Of a DNA stretch of 64,000 nt, positions 1-8,553 are shown in pieces. Position 1 is the first letter of the stretch. Each line of letters opens with the position of its first letter. The translations under genes and the position numbers were made by a program. The notes under the pieces are model-generated. The model was not told where the DNA came from. It was given only the letters and a program-made list of their open reading frames with translations, and made no database searches. The stretch is from Spirochaetales bacterium (GTDB lineage: Bacteria > Spirochaetota > Spirochaetia > UBA9216): NCBI GenBank assembly GCA_016342585.1, contig JAEINK010000003.1:1-64000 (forward strand). The letters run 5' to 3'.

Positions 1-42
1 GATCTTTCATAGAAACAGTCTACAAGAAATTTCCCTTTATGT

Positions 43-645
43 CTAGTTTTTTATACGTCGTCCTGAGTAGTTACCAAGCTTGTTTATAACAACCCCTGCA
101 TGGGTAAAAGGATCGTTGAATTTTCCATCCTCGTTGGCATCCCAGGTATTATCCCAGAATATAATATCGCCGGGAGCAGGATCTTTTGTCTGATACAGAA
201 GCTGTTTCTCATCAAGATATTTATAGAGTCTGGCAACAGAATTACCTGAATATTTTCCCAACTCTCTTCCCAGTTCTATCCCCACTCTGGCATAAAGTGC
301 TTCGATTGTTCCTGTACAGTCATTCCTGAAAGTTTTTCCACCACCGTTCAAAACTTCGGCGCCGATTAAATCATGAGCTTCGATTATCAACTGTTCCTGT
401 ATGGGAGAGAGCGTTATTCCCTCTCTCTTCTCTTCCTCCCCCCTATGCGGAATCTTCTCTGGATTCATGGTCTGGCAGGAGGAGGTGAGGATAAGCAGGG
501 TAAGTAGGAGAATAAAAACTGGAAATGGGGTAGTGGAAGAGTGGGGGGTAAAATCGGTGGGATTTTTTATGGCTCTTTTTGTCAGACTTGTTCTAATGCG
601 GGTAATTCTGGCCATCTGAATTCTCATTTTCTTCGGTTCTTTCAT
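43..645 (-). CDS. NlpC/P60-like cell-wall hydrolase lipoprotein, C-terminally truncated
   Basis: Predicted exported lipoprotein of the NlpC/P60 or CHAP-like amidase fold. A hydrophobic stretch followed by LTSSC (about residues 45-57) resembles a lipobox, preceded by an unusually long N-region, so the true start may lie inside the first 40 codons. The start shown overlaps the end of rlmE by 53 bp. The domain has a catalytic-type Cys in NDCTGTIEAL and a His in THAGVVI, with a PGDIIFWDN motif between them. The protein stops about 14 residues after that His, before the third catalytic residue seen in this family. Either the gene is frameshifted or truncated, or it is a minimal variant. Function is inferred from fold motifs only. 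Confidence 0.6.
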   Translation of the reverse strand: MKEPKKMRIQMARITRIRTSLTKRAIKNPTDFTPHSSTTPFPVFILLLTLLILTSSCQTMNPEKIPHRGEEEKREGITLSPIQEQLIIEAHDLIGAEVLNGGGKTFRNDCTGTIEALYARVGIELGRELGKYSGNSVARLYKYLDEKQLLYQTKDPAPGDIIFWDNTWDANEDGKFNDPFTHAGVVINKLGNYSGRRIKN

Positions 646-1375
646 CGGTCAGCCCTTTGAATCCTGTTCCGATGAGGAATGTTTCAAAAGAATCTTTTCG
701 ACAGGCTTTTGGTTTGAACATCCTGGCGCTCTTAAAATTCTCTCGGAAGGCGGCAAGAAGGTTTTGCTCTTCTCCTCCCTGGAATATTTTAACTGTAAGG
801 GAGCCCCCTTTTTTCAAGAGTTCTCTGGATTGATAGAGAATCGATTCTATTAGGGCCGCCGAGCGGCCTGTGTCCAATGTTCTGTTCCCTGTGGTATCCG
901 GAGCTGCATCAGAAACTACAGCATCATAAGGTCCCCGTTCTTTCAGGGCTTTTACATTTTCAGCATCGAAAAAATCTCCCTGGATGAAGAAATAATTATC
1001 AGGAATTTCCGGTAGATTCAATGGTTTTAGATCTATAGCGGAGAGGGTCCCCCTGCCGTTCAATTTTCGGAGGATAAAGAGAGACCAGGATCCCGGAGCC
1101 GCTCCGATATCTAGGATTTTCCCGGAGGAGGGGAAGACATGATATTTGTCCTGAATCTCTTCAAGCTTGTAGACCGATCGGGCTGGATACCCCTCCTTCT
1201 GGGCCCTTAGGGTGTAGTGATCCGCCTGGGCTCTTGAATTGGCACCGCCTGTTTTATTGCGGGAGGGTTGATTCCCCTTAGTTTTTGCTGTTTGATTTCC
1301 ACTTTTTCCATTACCGGTTCCTCCGCCTCTGTTCCCGCTACTTTTGCCTTTTGCTTTTCCTCTGTTTCCAGCCAT
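593..1375 (-). CDS. rlmE: 23S rRNA 2'-O-ribose methyltransferase RlmE (FtsJ/RrmJ)
   Basis: Predicted SAM-dependent methyltransferase of the FtsJ/RrmJ family, which methylates U2552 of 23S rRNA on the 50S subunit. The SAM-binding motif DIGAAPGSW is at about 89-97. The K-D-K-E catalytic tetrad can be read as K70 (SVYKLEE), D156 (VVSDAAPD), K196 (LTVKIFQG) and E231 (DSFETFL). The first 45 residues are a Gly/Lys/Asn-rich low-complexity extension absent from E. coli RrmJ and probably RNA-binding or disordered. It is divergent from the polyprenyl synthetase, with only 36 bp between the two start codons, so the promoters must overlap or lie within coding sequence. Confidence 0.93.
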   Translation of the reverse strand: MAGNRGKAKGKSSGNRGGGTGNGKSGNQTAKTKGNQPSRNKTGGANSRAQADHYTLRAQKEGYPARSVYKLEEIQDKYHVFPSSGKILDIGAAPGSWSLFILRKLNGRGTLSAIDLKPLNLPEIPDNYFFIQGDFFDAENVKALKERGPYDAVVSDAAPDTTGNRTLDTGRSAALIESILYQSRELLKKGGSLTVKIFQGGEEQNLLAAFRENFKSARMFKPKACRKDSFETFLIGTGFKGLTDERTEENENSDGQNYPH

Positions 1376-1411
1376 CTTGACCTTCCCCCGAATTGTGGAT
1401 TCAATGTGATT

Positions 1412-2452
1412 ATGAATTCATATTATAGACAAACCCTTGAGAATGTGGAAGTAATTCTTTCAAGAACACTCCCGGCAGAGCATCTCGGTGACTGGGCCGA
1501 GCTTAATGCTGGCTGCGCAATTACCCCGGTGAAAGATGTATCCCTTTTAAAGATAAATAAGCCCGCCCTGGATCTACTTGCCCGGGGTGGAAAAAGGTGG
1601 CGTCCTGTTTTAATGTGCCTCGCCTGTGAACTCTATGATGGCGGGAAGAGGGCTCTTCCTTTCACACCTCTGGTTGAGTTTCCTCATAATGGGAGTCTTA
1701 TCGTTGACGATATTGAAGATAAATCGGATATGCGCCGTGGGAAACCAGCCGTTCACATTACCTATGGTACGGATATGGCGATTAATACAGGGAATTGGAT
1801 CTATTTTCAGCCCCTTGTTCTCCTTGAAATTCATGATATTGAAGATGAGCTGAAACTCCGGCTTTACAAGTATTATGGGGAGGCCATGCGGAGGCTTCAT
1901 CTTGGTCAGGGATTAGATATCGGCTGGCATAATGAACCGGATTTCTATCCCGAAAAAGGTGAATATCTGCAGATGTGTAGATTCAAAACCGGCTCTCTGG
2001 CCAGGTTCTCGGGACAGGCCGGGGTTGCCCTTGCCGGAAGTTCCGGGGAGGAGAGCGATTTCTTCGGAGGTTTGATGGAGAAGATGGGGGTTGCCTTTCA
2101 GATCCTTGATGATGTTAAAAATCTGACTACCGGAAACCCCGGTAAAAACAGGGGCGATGATATTGTGGAAGGTAAAAAAAGCCTTCCTGTGATCTACTTT
2201 GCCGCCGAAAACCCGGTAGAGAAGTCACGGCTTTCTGAACTTTTCAAAGTAGCAGCTGAGAAGGGGTTTGATAAGGGGTGTGACACCATCGAAGAGGCTA
2301 TCGGGATGATGGTGGACGCCGGGGTGATCGATAAAGCACGGAATGAGGCTGAAAATATGCTTAACCAGGTCAAAGAGCAACTGTCAGGGAAGTTTAAATC
2401 TTCCCAGCCTCTTTCGGCTGTTATCCAGATGCTCGACTCTTTTTTAAGCTAA
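1412..2452 (+). CDS. Polyprenyl (trans-isoprenyl) diphosphate synthase
   Basis: Class I isoprenyl diphosphate synthase that condenses IPP with allylic diphosphates to make quinone or undecaprenyl precursors. The first Asp-rich motif is DDIEDKSDMRRG (about 99-110) and the second is DDVKN (about 233-237). The spacing D-D-x2-D in the first motif is typical of this family. At 346 aa the length is normal. ATG 1412 is chosen because upstream in-frame sequence runs antisense through rlmE; an in-frame GTG at 1406 is an alternative. The upstream Shine-Dalgarno is weak. Chain length of the product cannot be decided from sequence reading alone. Confidence 0.88.
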   Translation: MNSYYRQTLENVEVILSRTLPAEHLGDWAELNAGCAITPVKDVSLLKINKPALDLLARGGKRWRPVLMCLACELYDGGKRALPFTPLVEFPHNGSLIVDDIEDKSDMRRGKPAVHITYGTDMAINTGNWIYFQPLVLLEIHDIEDELKLRLYKYYGEAMRRLHLGQGLDIGWHNEPDFYPEKGEYLQMCRFKTGSLARFSGQAGVALAGSSGEESDFFGGLMEKMGVAFQILDDVKNLTTGNPGKNRGDDIVEGKKSLPVIYFAAENPVEKSRLSELFKVAAEKGFDKGCDTIEEAIGMMVDAGVIDKARNEAENMLNQVKEQLSGKFKSSQPLSAVIQMLDSFLS

Positions 2453-2572
2453 CTAGATTGAGAAAGAGGCAAAGGAAAATCACTACACGTGGTAAAAAGA
2501 GCTTTGTCGGATTTCATTCTACCAAAGAAGCTTTCGTGGCTGTCCTAACTTTAATCAAGAAAGATCCTGCCC

Positions 2573-2624
2573 TTGATATTTGTATAGACAGCAATTATAA
2601 TGATAATGATTACTATTTTTATCA
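2573..2624 (+). promoter_or_regulatory. Promoter and Fur/PerR-type operator of the Fur-family regulator gene
   Basis: A sigma70-type promoter is visible: -35 TTGATA (2573-2578), 17-bp spacer, -10 TATAAT (2596-2601). Overlapping the -10 is TTATAATGATAATGA (2595-2609), which matches the Bacillus PerR box TTATAATnATTATAA at 12 of 14 defined positions. GATAATGAT (2602-2610) equals the first half of the classical Fur box. The downstream part (2604-2624) is nearly repeated in front of ferritin. Autoregulation is inferred. Confidence 0.7.
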
Positions 2625-2634
2625 GAGAAGAGAT

Positions 2635-3018
2635 ATGAGAACGACAAAACAGAGGACAGTAATTTTAGAGCAACTCATGACTCATAAAGATCATCCAGGT
2701 GCTGATATTATTTATGAAGAGGTAAGGCAGATCCTCCCCCGGATTAGTCTTGGGACTGTTTATCGAAATCTTGAACTCCTCTCCGAGGCTGGGACTATCC
2801 TGAAATTGGAACAGGGAGGTGGTCAGAAGAGATTCGATCCAAACACTCATCCTCATGGACATTTCCGATGTCTTACCTGTGGTAAGATTGAAGACCTTCC
2901 TGAACGTATTTTGGTTCCCCAACTTGCTGATTCGGATGAATGGCTTTCCAGTAGGAAGGTATGCGGTATAAATCTCGAATATACCGGATACTGTCTGGAA
3001 TGTTCAGGGTGGGAATAA
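2635..3018 (+). CDS. Fur-family metalloregulator (PerR/Fur-like)
   Basis: Transcription factor of the Fur superfamily, about 127 aa. The N-terminal winged helix includes ISLGTVYRNLELL, the recognition-helix signature. The dimer domain has HPHGHFRC, a CLTC pair and a C-terminal CLEC pair forming the structural Zn(Cys)4 site. The ATG at 2635 is preferred over an open frame reaching back to 2458, because a good sigma70 promoter and a Fur/PerR-type operator lie at 2573-2624, inside that longer frame. Whether it senses iron (Fur) or peroxide (PerR) cannot be settled. The PerR-like box and the matching site at ferritin make either plausible. Confidence 0.9.
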   Translation: MRTTKQRTVILEQLMTHKDHPGADIIYEEVRQILPRISLGTVYRNLELLSEAGTILKLEQGGGQKRFDPNTHPHGHFRCLTCGKIEDLPERILVPQLADSDEWLSSRKVCGINLEYTGYCLECSGWE

Positions 3019-3029
3019 CAAAACCGGTA

Positions 3030-3830
3030 ATGATAGAAACTGATAAGGTCAATATTTCTAATTTTCTGGAATCAATTTATGATGAATATCATCATCCTGC
3101 GTTCATTCATCCCGACCCCCTGGAATTTCTTGCCGATTACTCCGACCCTCTGGATCGGGAGATTGTGGGGCTTATTGCTTCCTCTTTTGCAATTGGCCGC
3201 GTGACGGCTATTCTGAATGTGATTAAATCAATCCTGGAAGAACTACCTTCTCCCAGGAAAAATCTCCTTGAAATGAACAGGGAGGTTTTTGATGAAAAAT
3301 TTAAGGGGTTTAGATACAGGTTTTATGATTCTTCCTCTCTGGTTGATTTTCTCTGGGGGATTGGTCGGGTCATAAAGAGTTATGATTCATTGAATGAATG
3401 TTTTCTTTCAGGTCTTCAGGGTGATGATCTTTTATCGGCTATGATCCTTTTTACAGGTGAGCTATGCCGGGATAATAGAGGCAGCAGAAGTGTTCTTCCT
3501 TCCCCTTCCAAGGGGAGTGCCTGTAAAAGACTGAACCTCTATTTGAGATGGATGGTCAGAAATGACAGGATAGATCCGGGGGGCTGGATGGGGGTCTCTC
3601 CTTCGATCCTCCTCGTTCCCCTGGATACTCACATGCACAGAATAGGGCAGATTCTTGGATTTACTGATAGAAAAAACGGAGATTTAAGGGCTGCTATGGA
3701 AATTACGGAAAGTCTCCGGCAGTATGCTCCTGCAGATCCGGTTAGATATGATTTCAGTCTGACAAGACTTGGAATCCACCCCTTGCTCAATTACAGCAGG
3801 TTATCCGAGTTTTCAGCGGCCCGGGAGTGA
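3030..3830 (+). CDS. TIGR02757 (DUF2400) family protein
   Basis: Resembles the TIGR02757/DUF2400 family of unknown function found in Bacteroidetes, spirochaetes and other anaerobes. Visible traits are the N-terminal DEYHHPAFIHPDPLEFL block, a following YSDPLDREIVGLIAS block, and a C-terminal PLDTHMHRIG segment reminiscent of helix-hairpin-helix DNA glycosylase-like folds. ATG 3030 lies 11 bp after the regulator stop; in-frame ATGs at 2961 and 3000 overlap the regulator and are less likely. It is probably co-transcribed with the Fur-family gene. Biochemical role unknown. Confidence 0.75.
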   Translation: MIETDKVNISNFLESIYDEYHHPAFIHPDPLEFLADYSDPLDREIVGLIASSFAIGRVTAILNVIKSILEELPSPRKNLLEMNREVFDEKFKGFRYRFYDSSSLVDFLWGIGRVIKSYDSLNECFLSGLQGDDLLSAMILFTGELCRDNRGSRSVLPSPSKGSACKRLNLYLRWMVRNDRIDPGGWMGVSPSILLVPLDTHMHRIGQILGFTDRKNGDLRAAMEITESLRQYAPADPVRYDFSLTRLGIHPLLNYSRLSEFSAARE

Positions 3831-3875
3831 TCCTGTCTGAAATTTTTCGTATAGGTTTTATTGAGAGCGCTACTA

Positions 3876-4298
3876 TCAATCTCTTTGAAGCTTTTTAATC
3901 CTTACAAACCAGTATACCCACAATGTGTTAAACAGGACAAATATGGACAGAAGTATCACACCTACTATAGGGTAACCGAATACCCCGGTAACAAGCCCTG
4001 TGAATAATCCTATAACCGCCACTAGGGACCATATTATTTTTAAGGATAGCATCGTGCGGAATGAACCTACTCCCGCATTTCTGCTCAAAAGAGATTCGAT
4101 GCCTATCCCAAAGAGAGCAGCGGCTGTCATCCTTGCTGATATGGGATCCACGGTTTTCCAGCCAAGCAGAGTAAGAGTTCTGACAGGAACCAAGAAAAGG
4201 GGGAGGGCGAAGAGGATGTCCGCGGCAAAGTGAACCACAAACCAATTGCGTAATACTTTCGGGATCTGTTCATTCTCTTTTCGTTTGTTTTCTCTCAT
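3876..4298 (-). CDS. Small four-helix membrane protein, unknown function
   Basis: A 140-aa integral membrane protein with about four hydrophobic segments (near residues 20-42, 58-68, 85-105 and 112-133) and a basic C-terminus (VRIKKLQRD). No catalytic motif is recognised. It is convergent with the TIGR02757 gene and divergent from ferritin, with an AT-rich intergenic region holding a Fur/PerR-type box that could also affect it. Function unknown. Confidence 0.6.
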   Translation of the reverse strand: MRENKRKENEQIPKVLRNWFVVHFAADILFALPLFLVPVRTLTLLGWKTVDPISARMTAAALFGIGIESLLSRNAGVGSFRTMLSLKIIWSLVAVIGLFTGLVTGVFGYPIVGVILLSIFVLFNTLWVYWFVRIKKLQRD

Positions 4299-4359
4299 AA
4301 TACTATTATAATAACGATAAATGAGGAAAAATTAAATATTTTTCGTGAGACATTTGTGT

Positions 4360-4392
4360 TTGACCTTAACAGTAATAATTACTATTTTATCA
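4360..4392 (+). promoter_or_regulatory. Ferritin promoter with Fur/PerR-type operator
   Basis: A -35-like TTGACC at 4360-4365 is followed by TAATAATTACTATTTTATCA (4373-4392). This differs from the site before the Fur-family gene (2604-2624) by one substitution and one T. The element covers the expected -10 position (TATTTT at 4383-4388), so repression by the local Fur/PerR regulator is the simplest inference. Three tandem AATAG units follow at about 4394-4408. Confidence 0.6.
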
Positions 4393-4424
4393 TAATAGAA
4401 TAGAATAGAATGGAGGAGAATAAA

Positions 4425-4937
4425 TTGATTAATAAGAAAATGGAAGATGCTCTTAATAAGCAGATTAATGAAGAAATGTTTTCGGCCTATCTTTACCTGG
4501 CCATGTCAGCAGATTTTGAAGAGAAGGGTTTAGCTGGTTTTGCCAACTGGATGAGGGTTCAGGCCCAGGAAGAAAATGATCATGCCATGAAAATATTCGA
4601 CTTCATTACAAGAAGAAATGGGATTGTGAAACTGGAAGCCATAGCCAAACCAGAGCAGAGCTGGGACTCTCCCATGGCAGCAATTGAAGCGGCCTACAAT
4701 CATGAAATCCATATCACTGGTTGCATAAATGCTTTAGTAAAGACCGCAAGAGAATTAAATGATAATGCTACGGAAAATGAACTTCAGTGGTTCGTTAATG
4801 AACAGGTGGAAGAAGAGGAAAATGCCTCAAAGATCATGGATAAACTGAAAACCATCGGTGAGTCTGGTCACGGGATGCTGATGATTGACAATGAACTCTC
4901 TCAGAGGGCATATACCCCCATTAATCCTGTCGTTTAA
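4425..4937 (+). CDS. ftnA: Non-haem bacterial ferritin
   Basis: Iron-storage ferritin that oxidises and mineralises ferrous iron in a 24-subunit shell. The TTG at 4425 is chosen because a strong Shine-Dalgarno GGAGGAG (4412-4418) sits 6 nt upstream; the ATG at 4410 overlaps that Shine-Dalgarno. With this start the ferroxidase residues fall at E. coli FtnA positions: E17, E50, H53, E94, Q127, E129 and E130. That also supports the start. Length 170 aa is normal. The Fur/PerR-type operator in the promoter fits control by iron or peroxide, and an intrinsic terminator follows the stop. Confidence 0.95.
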   Translation: MINKKMEDALNKQINEEMFSAYLYLAMSADFEEKGLAGFANWMRVQAQEENDHAMKIFDFITRRNGIVKLEAIAKPEQSWDSPMAAIEAAYNHEIHITGCINALVKTARELNDNATENELQWFVNEQVEEEENASKIMDKLKTIGESGHGMLMIDNELSQRAYTPINPVV

Positions 4938-4945
4938 GAAGTTAG

Positions 4946-4970
4946 AGCCCGTCAATCTGGCGGGCTTTTC
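4946..4970 (+). terminator. Intrinsic terminator after ferritin
   Basis: Stem AGCCCG (4946-4951) pairs with CGGGCT (4961-4966) around a 9-nt loop and is followed by a T-rich run (TTTTCTATT). It lies 9 bp past the ferritin stop and immediately before the convergent cupin gene stop. Confidence 0.75.
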
Positions 4971-4972
4971 TA

Positions 4973-5284
4973 TTATTTGAGTTTTACAACAAGAATGCTT
5001 GCCTTTTCGTCTCCTGTATTGAGGAGGCTTTTAACTATACCAGCGGAGCAGGGTATTATCGTCTCTTTTTCAGCTTCTAGCTCTTCATTACCAATGGATG
5101 CGGTAACTTTGCCTTTGACTATGTAAAAAAGAACGTCCTCTTCTGTTGAGTGTTTTTCTATTTTACCCCCCGGGTCCAGGTTGATTTGAATCGCATCACA
5201 TTTTTCTGATGTAAAAAGTTTTTTGGCATCAATTTTTTCGGTATTGATCAGCTGAATTCCTTCCTTGAATGTTGTCTTTTCCAT
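4973..5284 (-). CDS. Cupin-domain protein (Hcp operon)
   Basis: Single-domain cupin, 103 aa. The core reads LDPGGKIEKHS-x4-DVLFYIVKG, corresponding to cupin motif 1. Motif 2 is degenerate, so metal binding is uncertain. It is the third gene of a tight operon after hcp and a methyltransferase, starting 3 bp after the methyltransferase stop. A clear paralogue sits at 9225-9548 next to a second CRP/FNR gene, sharing the LDPG-x5-H-x-T-x2-DV-x-FYI-x2-G pattern. Role unknown; placement suggests a function in nitrosative or redox stress. Confidence 0.75.
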   Translation of the reverse strand: MEKTTFKEGIQLINTEKIDAKKLFTSEKCDAIQINLDPGGKIEKHSTEEDVLFYIVKGKVTASIGNEELEAEKETIIPCSAGIVKSLLNTGDEKASILVVKLK

Positions 5285-5287
5285 TTT

Positions 5288-6115
5288 CTAATCCTTTTGA
5301 AAAACGTAAATAGCGGCGGAAAAAATTTCCGGCTTAAAAGGTCCTTTTTCATAGTTACCATAATGTCCCATCAGTTTAAATCCTTCTTCCTCATGCATTC
5401 GGATATACTCCTCACATTGGACAGGGTAGAGGGTGACACTCTCTTTGAAGACAGATTCACCATCGGATTTATTTTTTAGCTCCGTATTGAAGGAGAGTTT
5501 CTCCTCCGAGATATCCGTGTAGGTTCTTGAAAATACTTTGGTCCGACTTTCAATCTCCGGGAATCTGAAAAAATCCTGCTTTAAAATGAACTCCCAGTTC
5601 ATAACCTGGAAGATCCAGATGCCTCCCGGGGATAGAAGCTTTTTCATCTCCGGTAGAAAACCTTTAAAACTGTTGCAGTCGATATGAGCCATCACATTGC
5701 CTGTCGAATATATCAAATCAAAAGGAGAGGGCCCCCCGGACTGTTTTTCCTGCACCAGGGATGATATCTCTGTTAGATTCATGACTCTGAAATCCGAATC
5801 GGGGAAGGATTCCCTGGCCTTTTTAATCATACCTGAATCAAGATCAATACCGGTTGTTCTGGTTCCACCTGATGTGAACTTTCCACAGTATTTTCCCGTA
5901 CCGCATCCTAAGTCGAGAACCCTGCGTTTCCTGGTTATGTGTGACTCTAAACCTTTTAACGAATCGATACTCGGACCTGTCGCTGGACAGGCTTCCGTGT
6001 ATAGACGAGCCTCGGGAGTATCTCCTGAAAAAAGGAAACCCTCCAGCAGAGAGTATACGTCTCTGCTGAAGGGGAATATTTCATTGTAGTCTTCGGAAAA
6101 ATCCGTATAAAACAA
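5288..6115 (-). CDS. Class I SAM-dependent methyltransferase
   Basis: Rossmann-fold methyltransferase of 275 aa. Motif I is VLDLGCGTGKYCGKF (near residues 89-103), followed by the acidic TGIDLDSGMIKKA motif II and a DLIYSTGNVMAHID post-I region. Substrate is not indicated by sequence; small-molecule methyltransferases of this type are diverse. It starts 1 bp after the hcp stop and ends 3 bp before the cupin start, so it is almost certainly translated from the hcp transcript. This link to hydroxylamine/NO detoxification is unusual and worth testing. Confidence 0.85.
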   Translation of the reverse strand: MFYTDFSEDYNEIFPFSRDVYSLLEGFLFSGDTPEARLYTEACPATGPSIDSLKGLESHITRKRRVLDLGCGTGKYCGKFTSGGTRTTGIDLDSGMIKKARESFPDSDFRVMNLTEISSLVQEKQSGGPSPFDLIYSTGNVMAHIDCNSFKGFLPEMKKLLSPGGIWIFQVMNWEFILKQDFFRFPEIESRTKVFSRTYTDISEEKLSFNTELKNKSDGESVFKESVTLYPVQCEEYIRMHEEEGFKLMGHYGNYEKGPFKPEIFSAAIYVFQKD

Positions 6116-6116
6116 T

Positions 6117-7748
6117 TTAGTTACCAGCCATCATTGCCGCAATGTCTTCTTTCACATCACCGACAGCCTTTATATTGAAGTTGTCAACCAACACCTTGGC
6201 GACAGCAGGTGAAAGGAAGGCGGGAAGTGTGGGCCCGAGCCTGATCCCCTTCACACCCAGGTGGAGGAGGGCCAGGAGAACAGCCACTGCCTTTTGCTCA
6301 TACCATGCTATATCAAAGGATAAGGGAAGGTCGTTCAAACTGTCAAGTCCGAATACTTCCTGAAGCTTTAGAGCGATAACGACCAGAGAGTAGGAGTCAT
6401 TACATTGACCGGCATCCAGTACTCTTGGGATTCCGCCGATGTCGCCAAGGTTGAGCTTGTTGTACCTGTATTTTGCACAACCAGCAGTCATGATGATGGT
6501 ATCTTTAGGCAACTCTTCGGCCACTTCGGTAAAGTAACTTCTTCCCTTCTGTCGACCGTCACAACCAGCCATAACAACAAACCGTTTGATTGCTCCCGAT
6601 TTTACAGCGTCTACAACCTTATCGGCCAGAGCAAGCACCTGGTTATGGGCAAATCCACCTACAATTTCTCCTGTTTCAATTTCTGTAGGAGAGGCGCAGG
6701 TTTTCGCAAGTTCGATAAGCTCTGAAAAATCTTTATTTCCATCTGTTCCTGCTTCAATGTGTTTAGCACCGGGGTATCCTGCCATTCCTGTGGTAAAGAT
6801 TCTGTCCTTATAGGCATCCTTAACAGGAACGATACAGTTGGTCGTCATGAGGATGGGGCCGTTGAAGGAGGCGAATTCCTTATCCTGTTTCCACCAGGCG
6901 TTTCCATAGTTTCCCACGAAGTGATCATACTTTTTGAAGGCGGGGTAGTAGTTAGCCGGGAGCATTTCACTGTGAGTATACACATCAACACCGGTTCCCT
7001 CGGTCTGAGAAAGAAGCTGTTCCATATCTTTCAGGTCGTGACCGGAAATCAGGATTCCGGGGTTCCCTTGAACACCAATGTTTACACTTGTAATTTCGGG
7101 ATTACCGTATGTAGATGTATTCGCTCCATCAAGCAGAGCCATCCCGGCAACTGAGAATTCTCCAGCCTTGAGGACCATGGCTACCATCTCATCAACTGAT
7201 AGATCCTTTGTTGTAGAAGCTAGGGCTTCCATGAAGAAACCATAGAGATCTATATTTTCTGAACCGAGTACAGCCGCATGGTCAGCGTATGCCGCTACAC
7301 CCTTGAGACCATAGATAAGGAGTTCTCGAAGGGAGCGAACATCTTCGTTTTCGGTAGCAAGAACTGATGCAATTTCAAAAGCATTGATGTAGTCTGCCTC
7401 ATTTGAAGGGTTCCAGACAGCGGCACCGGGAAGATCTCCGGATAACCCTGCTTTCTCAGCAAGCTCAGTTTTTATCTTGAGGCCTTCGGAAATAAGCTCT
7501 TTGAATCTCTCTTCGTCGAAGTTTGCATTGGTGATTGTAGCAAAAAGACCCTCTGCTACGAATCTTCCTTCTCTGTTTCCAAGTTTCCCTTTCTTCTGGA
7601 GTTCTTCTCCATAGACGGCAATTCCCTTAAGAACATAGATCAGAACATCCTGGTATCCTGCTGTGGTATCTGGTTTTCCACATACACCCTTTATTTTACA
7701 TCCGCTATTTCCGGCGGCTTCCTGACACTGATAACAAAACATACTCAT
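6117..7748 (-). CDS. hcp: Hydroxylamine reductase / hybrid cluster protein Hcp
   Basis: Hybrid-cluster protein of 543 aa, implicated in hydroxylamine or NO reduction in anaerobes. The N-terminal cysteines C5-x2-C8-x8-C17-x5-C23 form the proximal Fe-S cluster. The C-terminal half has the conserved [33 protein letters not shown] and GQCNDSYS segments that ligate the hybrid Fe-S-O cluster. The Shine-Dalgarno AAGGAG precedes the ATG. It heads an operon with a methyltransferase and a cupin, and is divergent from a CRP/FNR regulator across a perfect palindrome (7809-7824). Confidence 0.96.
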   Translation of the reverse strand: MSMFCYQCQEAAGNSGCKIKGVCGKPDTTAGYQDVLIYVLKGIAVYGEELQKKGKLGNREGRFVAEGLFATITNANFDEERFKELISEGLKIKTELAEKAGLSGDLPGAAVWNPSNEADYINAFEIASVLATENEDVRSLRELLIYGLKGVAAYADHAAVLGSENIDLYGFFMEALASTTKDLSVDEMVAMVLKAGEFSVAGMALLDGANTSTYGNPEITSVNIGVQGNPGILISGHDLKDMEQLLSQTEGTGVDVYTHSEMLPANYYPAFKKYDHFVGNYGNAWWKQDKEFASFNGPILMTTNCIVPVKDAYKDRIFTTGMAGYPGAKHIEAGTDGNKDFSELIELAKTCASPTEIETGEIVGGFAHNQVLALADKVVDAVKSGAIKRFVVMAGCDGRQKGRSYFTEVAEELPKDTIIMTAGCAKYRYNKLNLGDIGGIPRVLDAGQCNDSYSLVVIALKLQEVFGLDSLNDLPLSFDIAWYEQKAVAVLLALLHLGVKGIRLGPTLPAFLSPAVAKVLVDNFNIKAVGDVKEDIAAMMAGN

Positions 7749-7808
7749 TTCAATTTCTCCTTGTGTGTGAGTTATGCTATGACTATAGTAGAGTTGTGAT
7801 ATGATAAC

Positions 7809-7824
7809 CGTAACATATGTTACG
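7809..7824. promoter_or_regulatory. HcpR-type operator between hcp and its regulator
   Basis: CGTAACATATGTTACG is a perfect 16-bp palindrome in the 89-bp divergent region. The GTAAC-N4-GTTAC core is of the CRP/FNR-family type. On the hcp strand a TACTAT -10 (7785-7790) places the palindrome centre about 38 bp upstream of the expected start site, near the class II activator position. It also lies 14 bp upstream of the regulator ATG, where binding could repress that gene. Confidence 0.75.
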
Positions 7825-7837
7825 AAAGGGAAATTAA

Positions 7838-8524
7838 ATGAGAAAAGATCAATTTTCCGCTCTCTCCTGTACCAATCTGTTTAAAGGCATTCAGGATGAT
7901 GAGATGGATAAACTGATAGAAACTGCGCCTCCAACCATCAGAACTTTTCACAAGGATGCCGTTATGAGCTTTCAAGGGGATGAATACAACGAGCTGATGA
8001 TAATCCTTGCAGGGGAGCTCTCTGCCGAGATACTCAATCCTAATGGAAAGAAAATTATCATAGAAACATTGAATAAATCTTCAGCCGTCGCTACGGGGGT
8101 TCTATTTGCCGAGGATAATACACTGCCTGTAACTTTGAAGGTCGTCAAAGAGGTGGAGATTGCCCTCTTTACTAAAAAAACAGTTTTGAAATTTTGTCAG
8201 ATGAATGAACGCTTCCTTTTAAACTATATGCAGGATATGGGGGATAAGGTGATCTTCCTGGCCGAAAAGATCCGCCTTTTCAGGTTTAAATCCATAAATC
8301 AAAAGGTGGCAGGCTATCTGCTGAACTTGAGTATCAAGCAGGGGGCAGACAGTGTCAGGATGACTTACTCTCTGGAGCACCTGGCAGACCTTTTCGGGAT
8401 TGCAAGACCCTCTCTTTCACGGGTTCTGTCTGAGTTTTATGATCAGGCCATATTAAAAAAAGAGGGAAGAATAATGCATATCCTTGATAAGCAAGAGCTT
8501 GAGTATATGCTGGAAGGGGAATAG
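7838..8524 (+). CDS. CRP/FNR-family regulator, HcpR-like
   Basis: 228-aa CRP/FNR-type regulator with an N-terminal cyclic-nucleotide-like beta-roll (about 20-115), a dimerisation helix (about 125-150) and a C-terminal winged helix containing [20 protein letters not shown]. The beta-roll lacks the canonical cAMP phosphate-binding FGE-RTA signature and there is no FNR-type N-terminal Cys cluster, so it senses something else. Adjacency to hcp and the shared palindrome make it a probable HcpR (nitrosative-stress) homologue; that assignment is by context. Convergent with a second, broken CRP/FNR gene. Confidence 0.85.
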   Translation: MRKDQFSALSCTNLFKGIQDDEMDKLIETAPPTIRTFHKDAVMSFQGDEYNELMIILAGELSAEILNPNGKKIIIETLNKSSAVATGVLFAEDNTLPVTLKVVKEVEIALFTKKTVLKFCQMNERFLLNYMQDMGDKVIFLAEKIRLFRFKSINQKVAGYLLNLSIKQGADSVRMTYSLEHLADLFGIARPSLSRVLSEFYDQAILKKEGRIMHILDKQELEYMLEGE

Positions 8525-8553
8525 CTCTCCATAAAGGGGTCGGAGCACAGGAG

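Noticed and set aside
4394-4408. Triple AATAG repeat before ferritin as a phase-variable element
   Set aside because: Only three units and a length too short for slippage-driven variation; probably incidental AT-rich leader.
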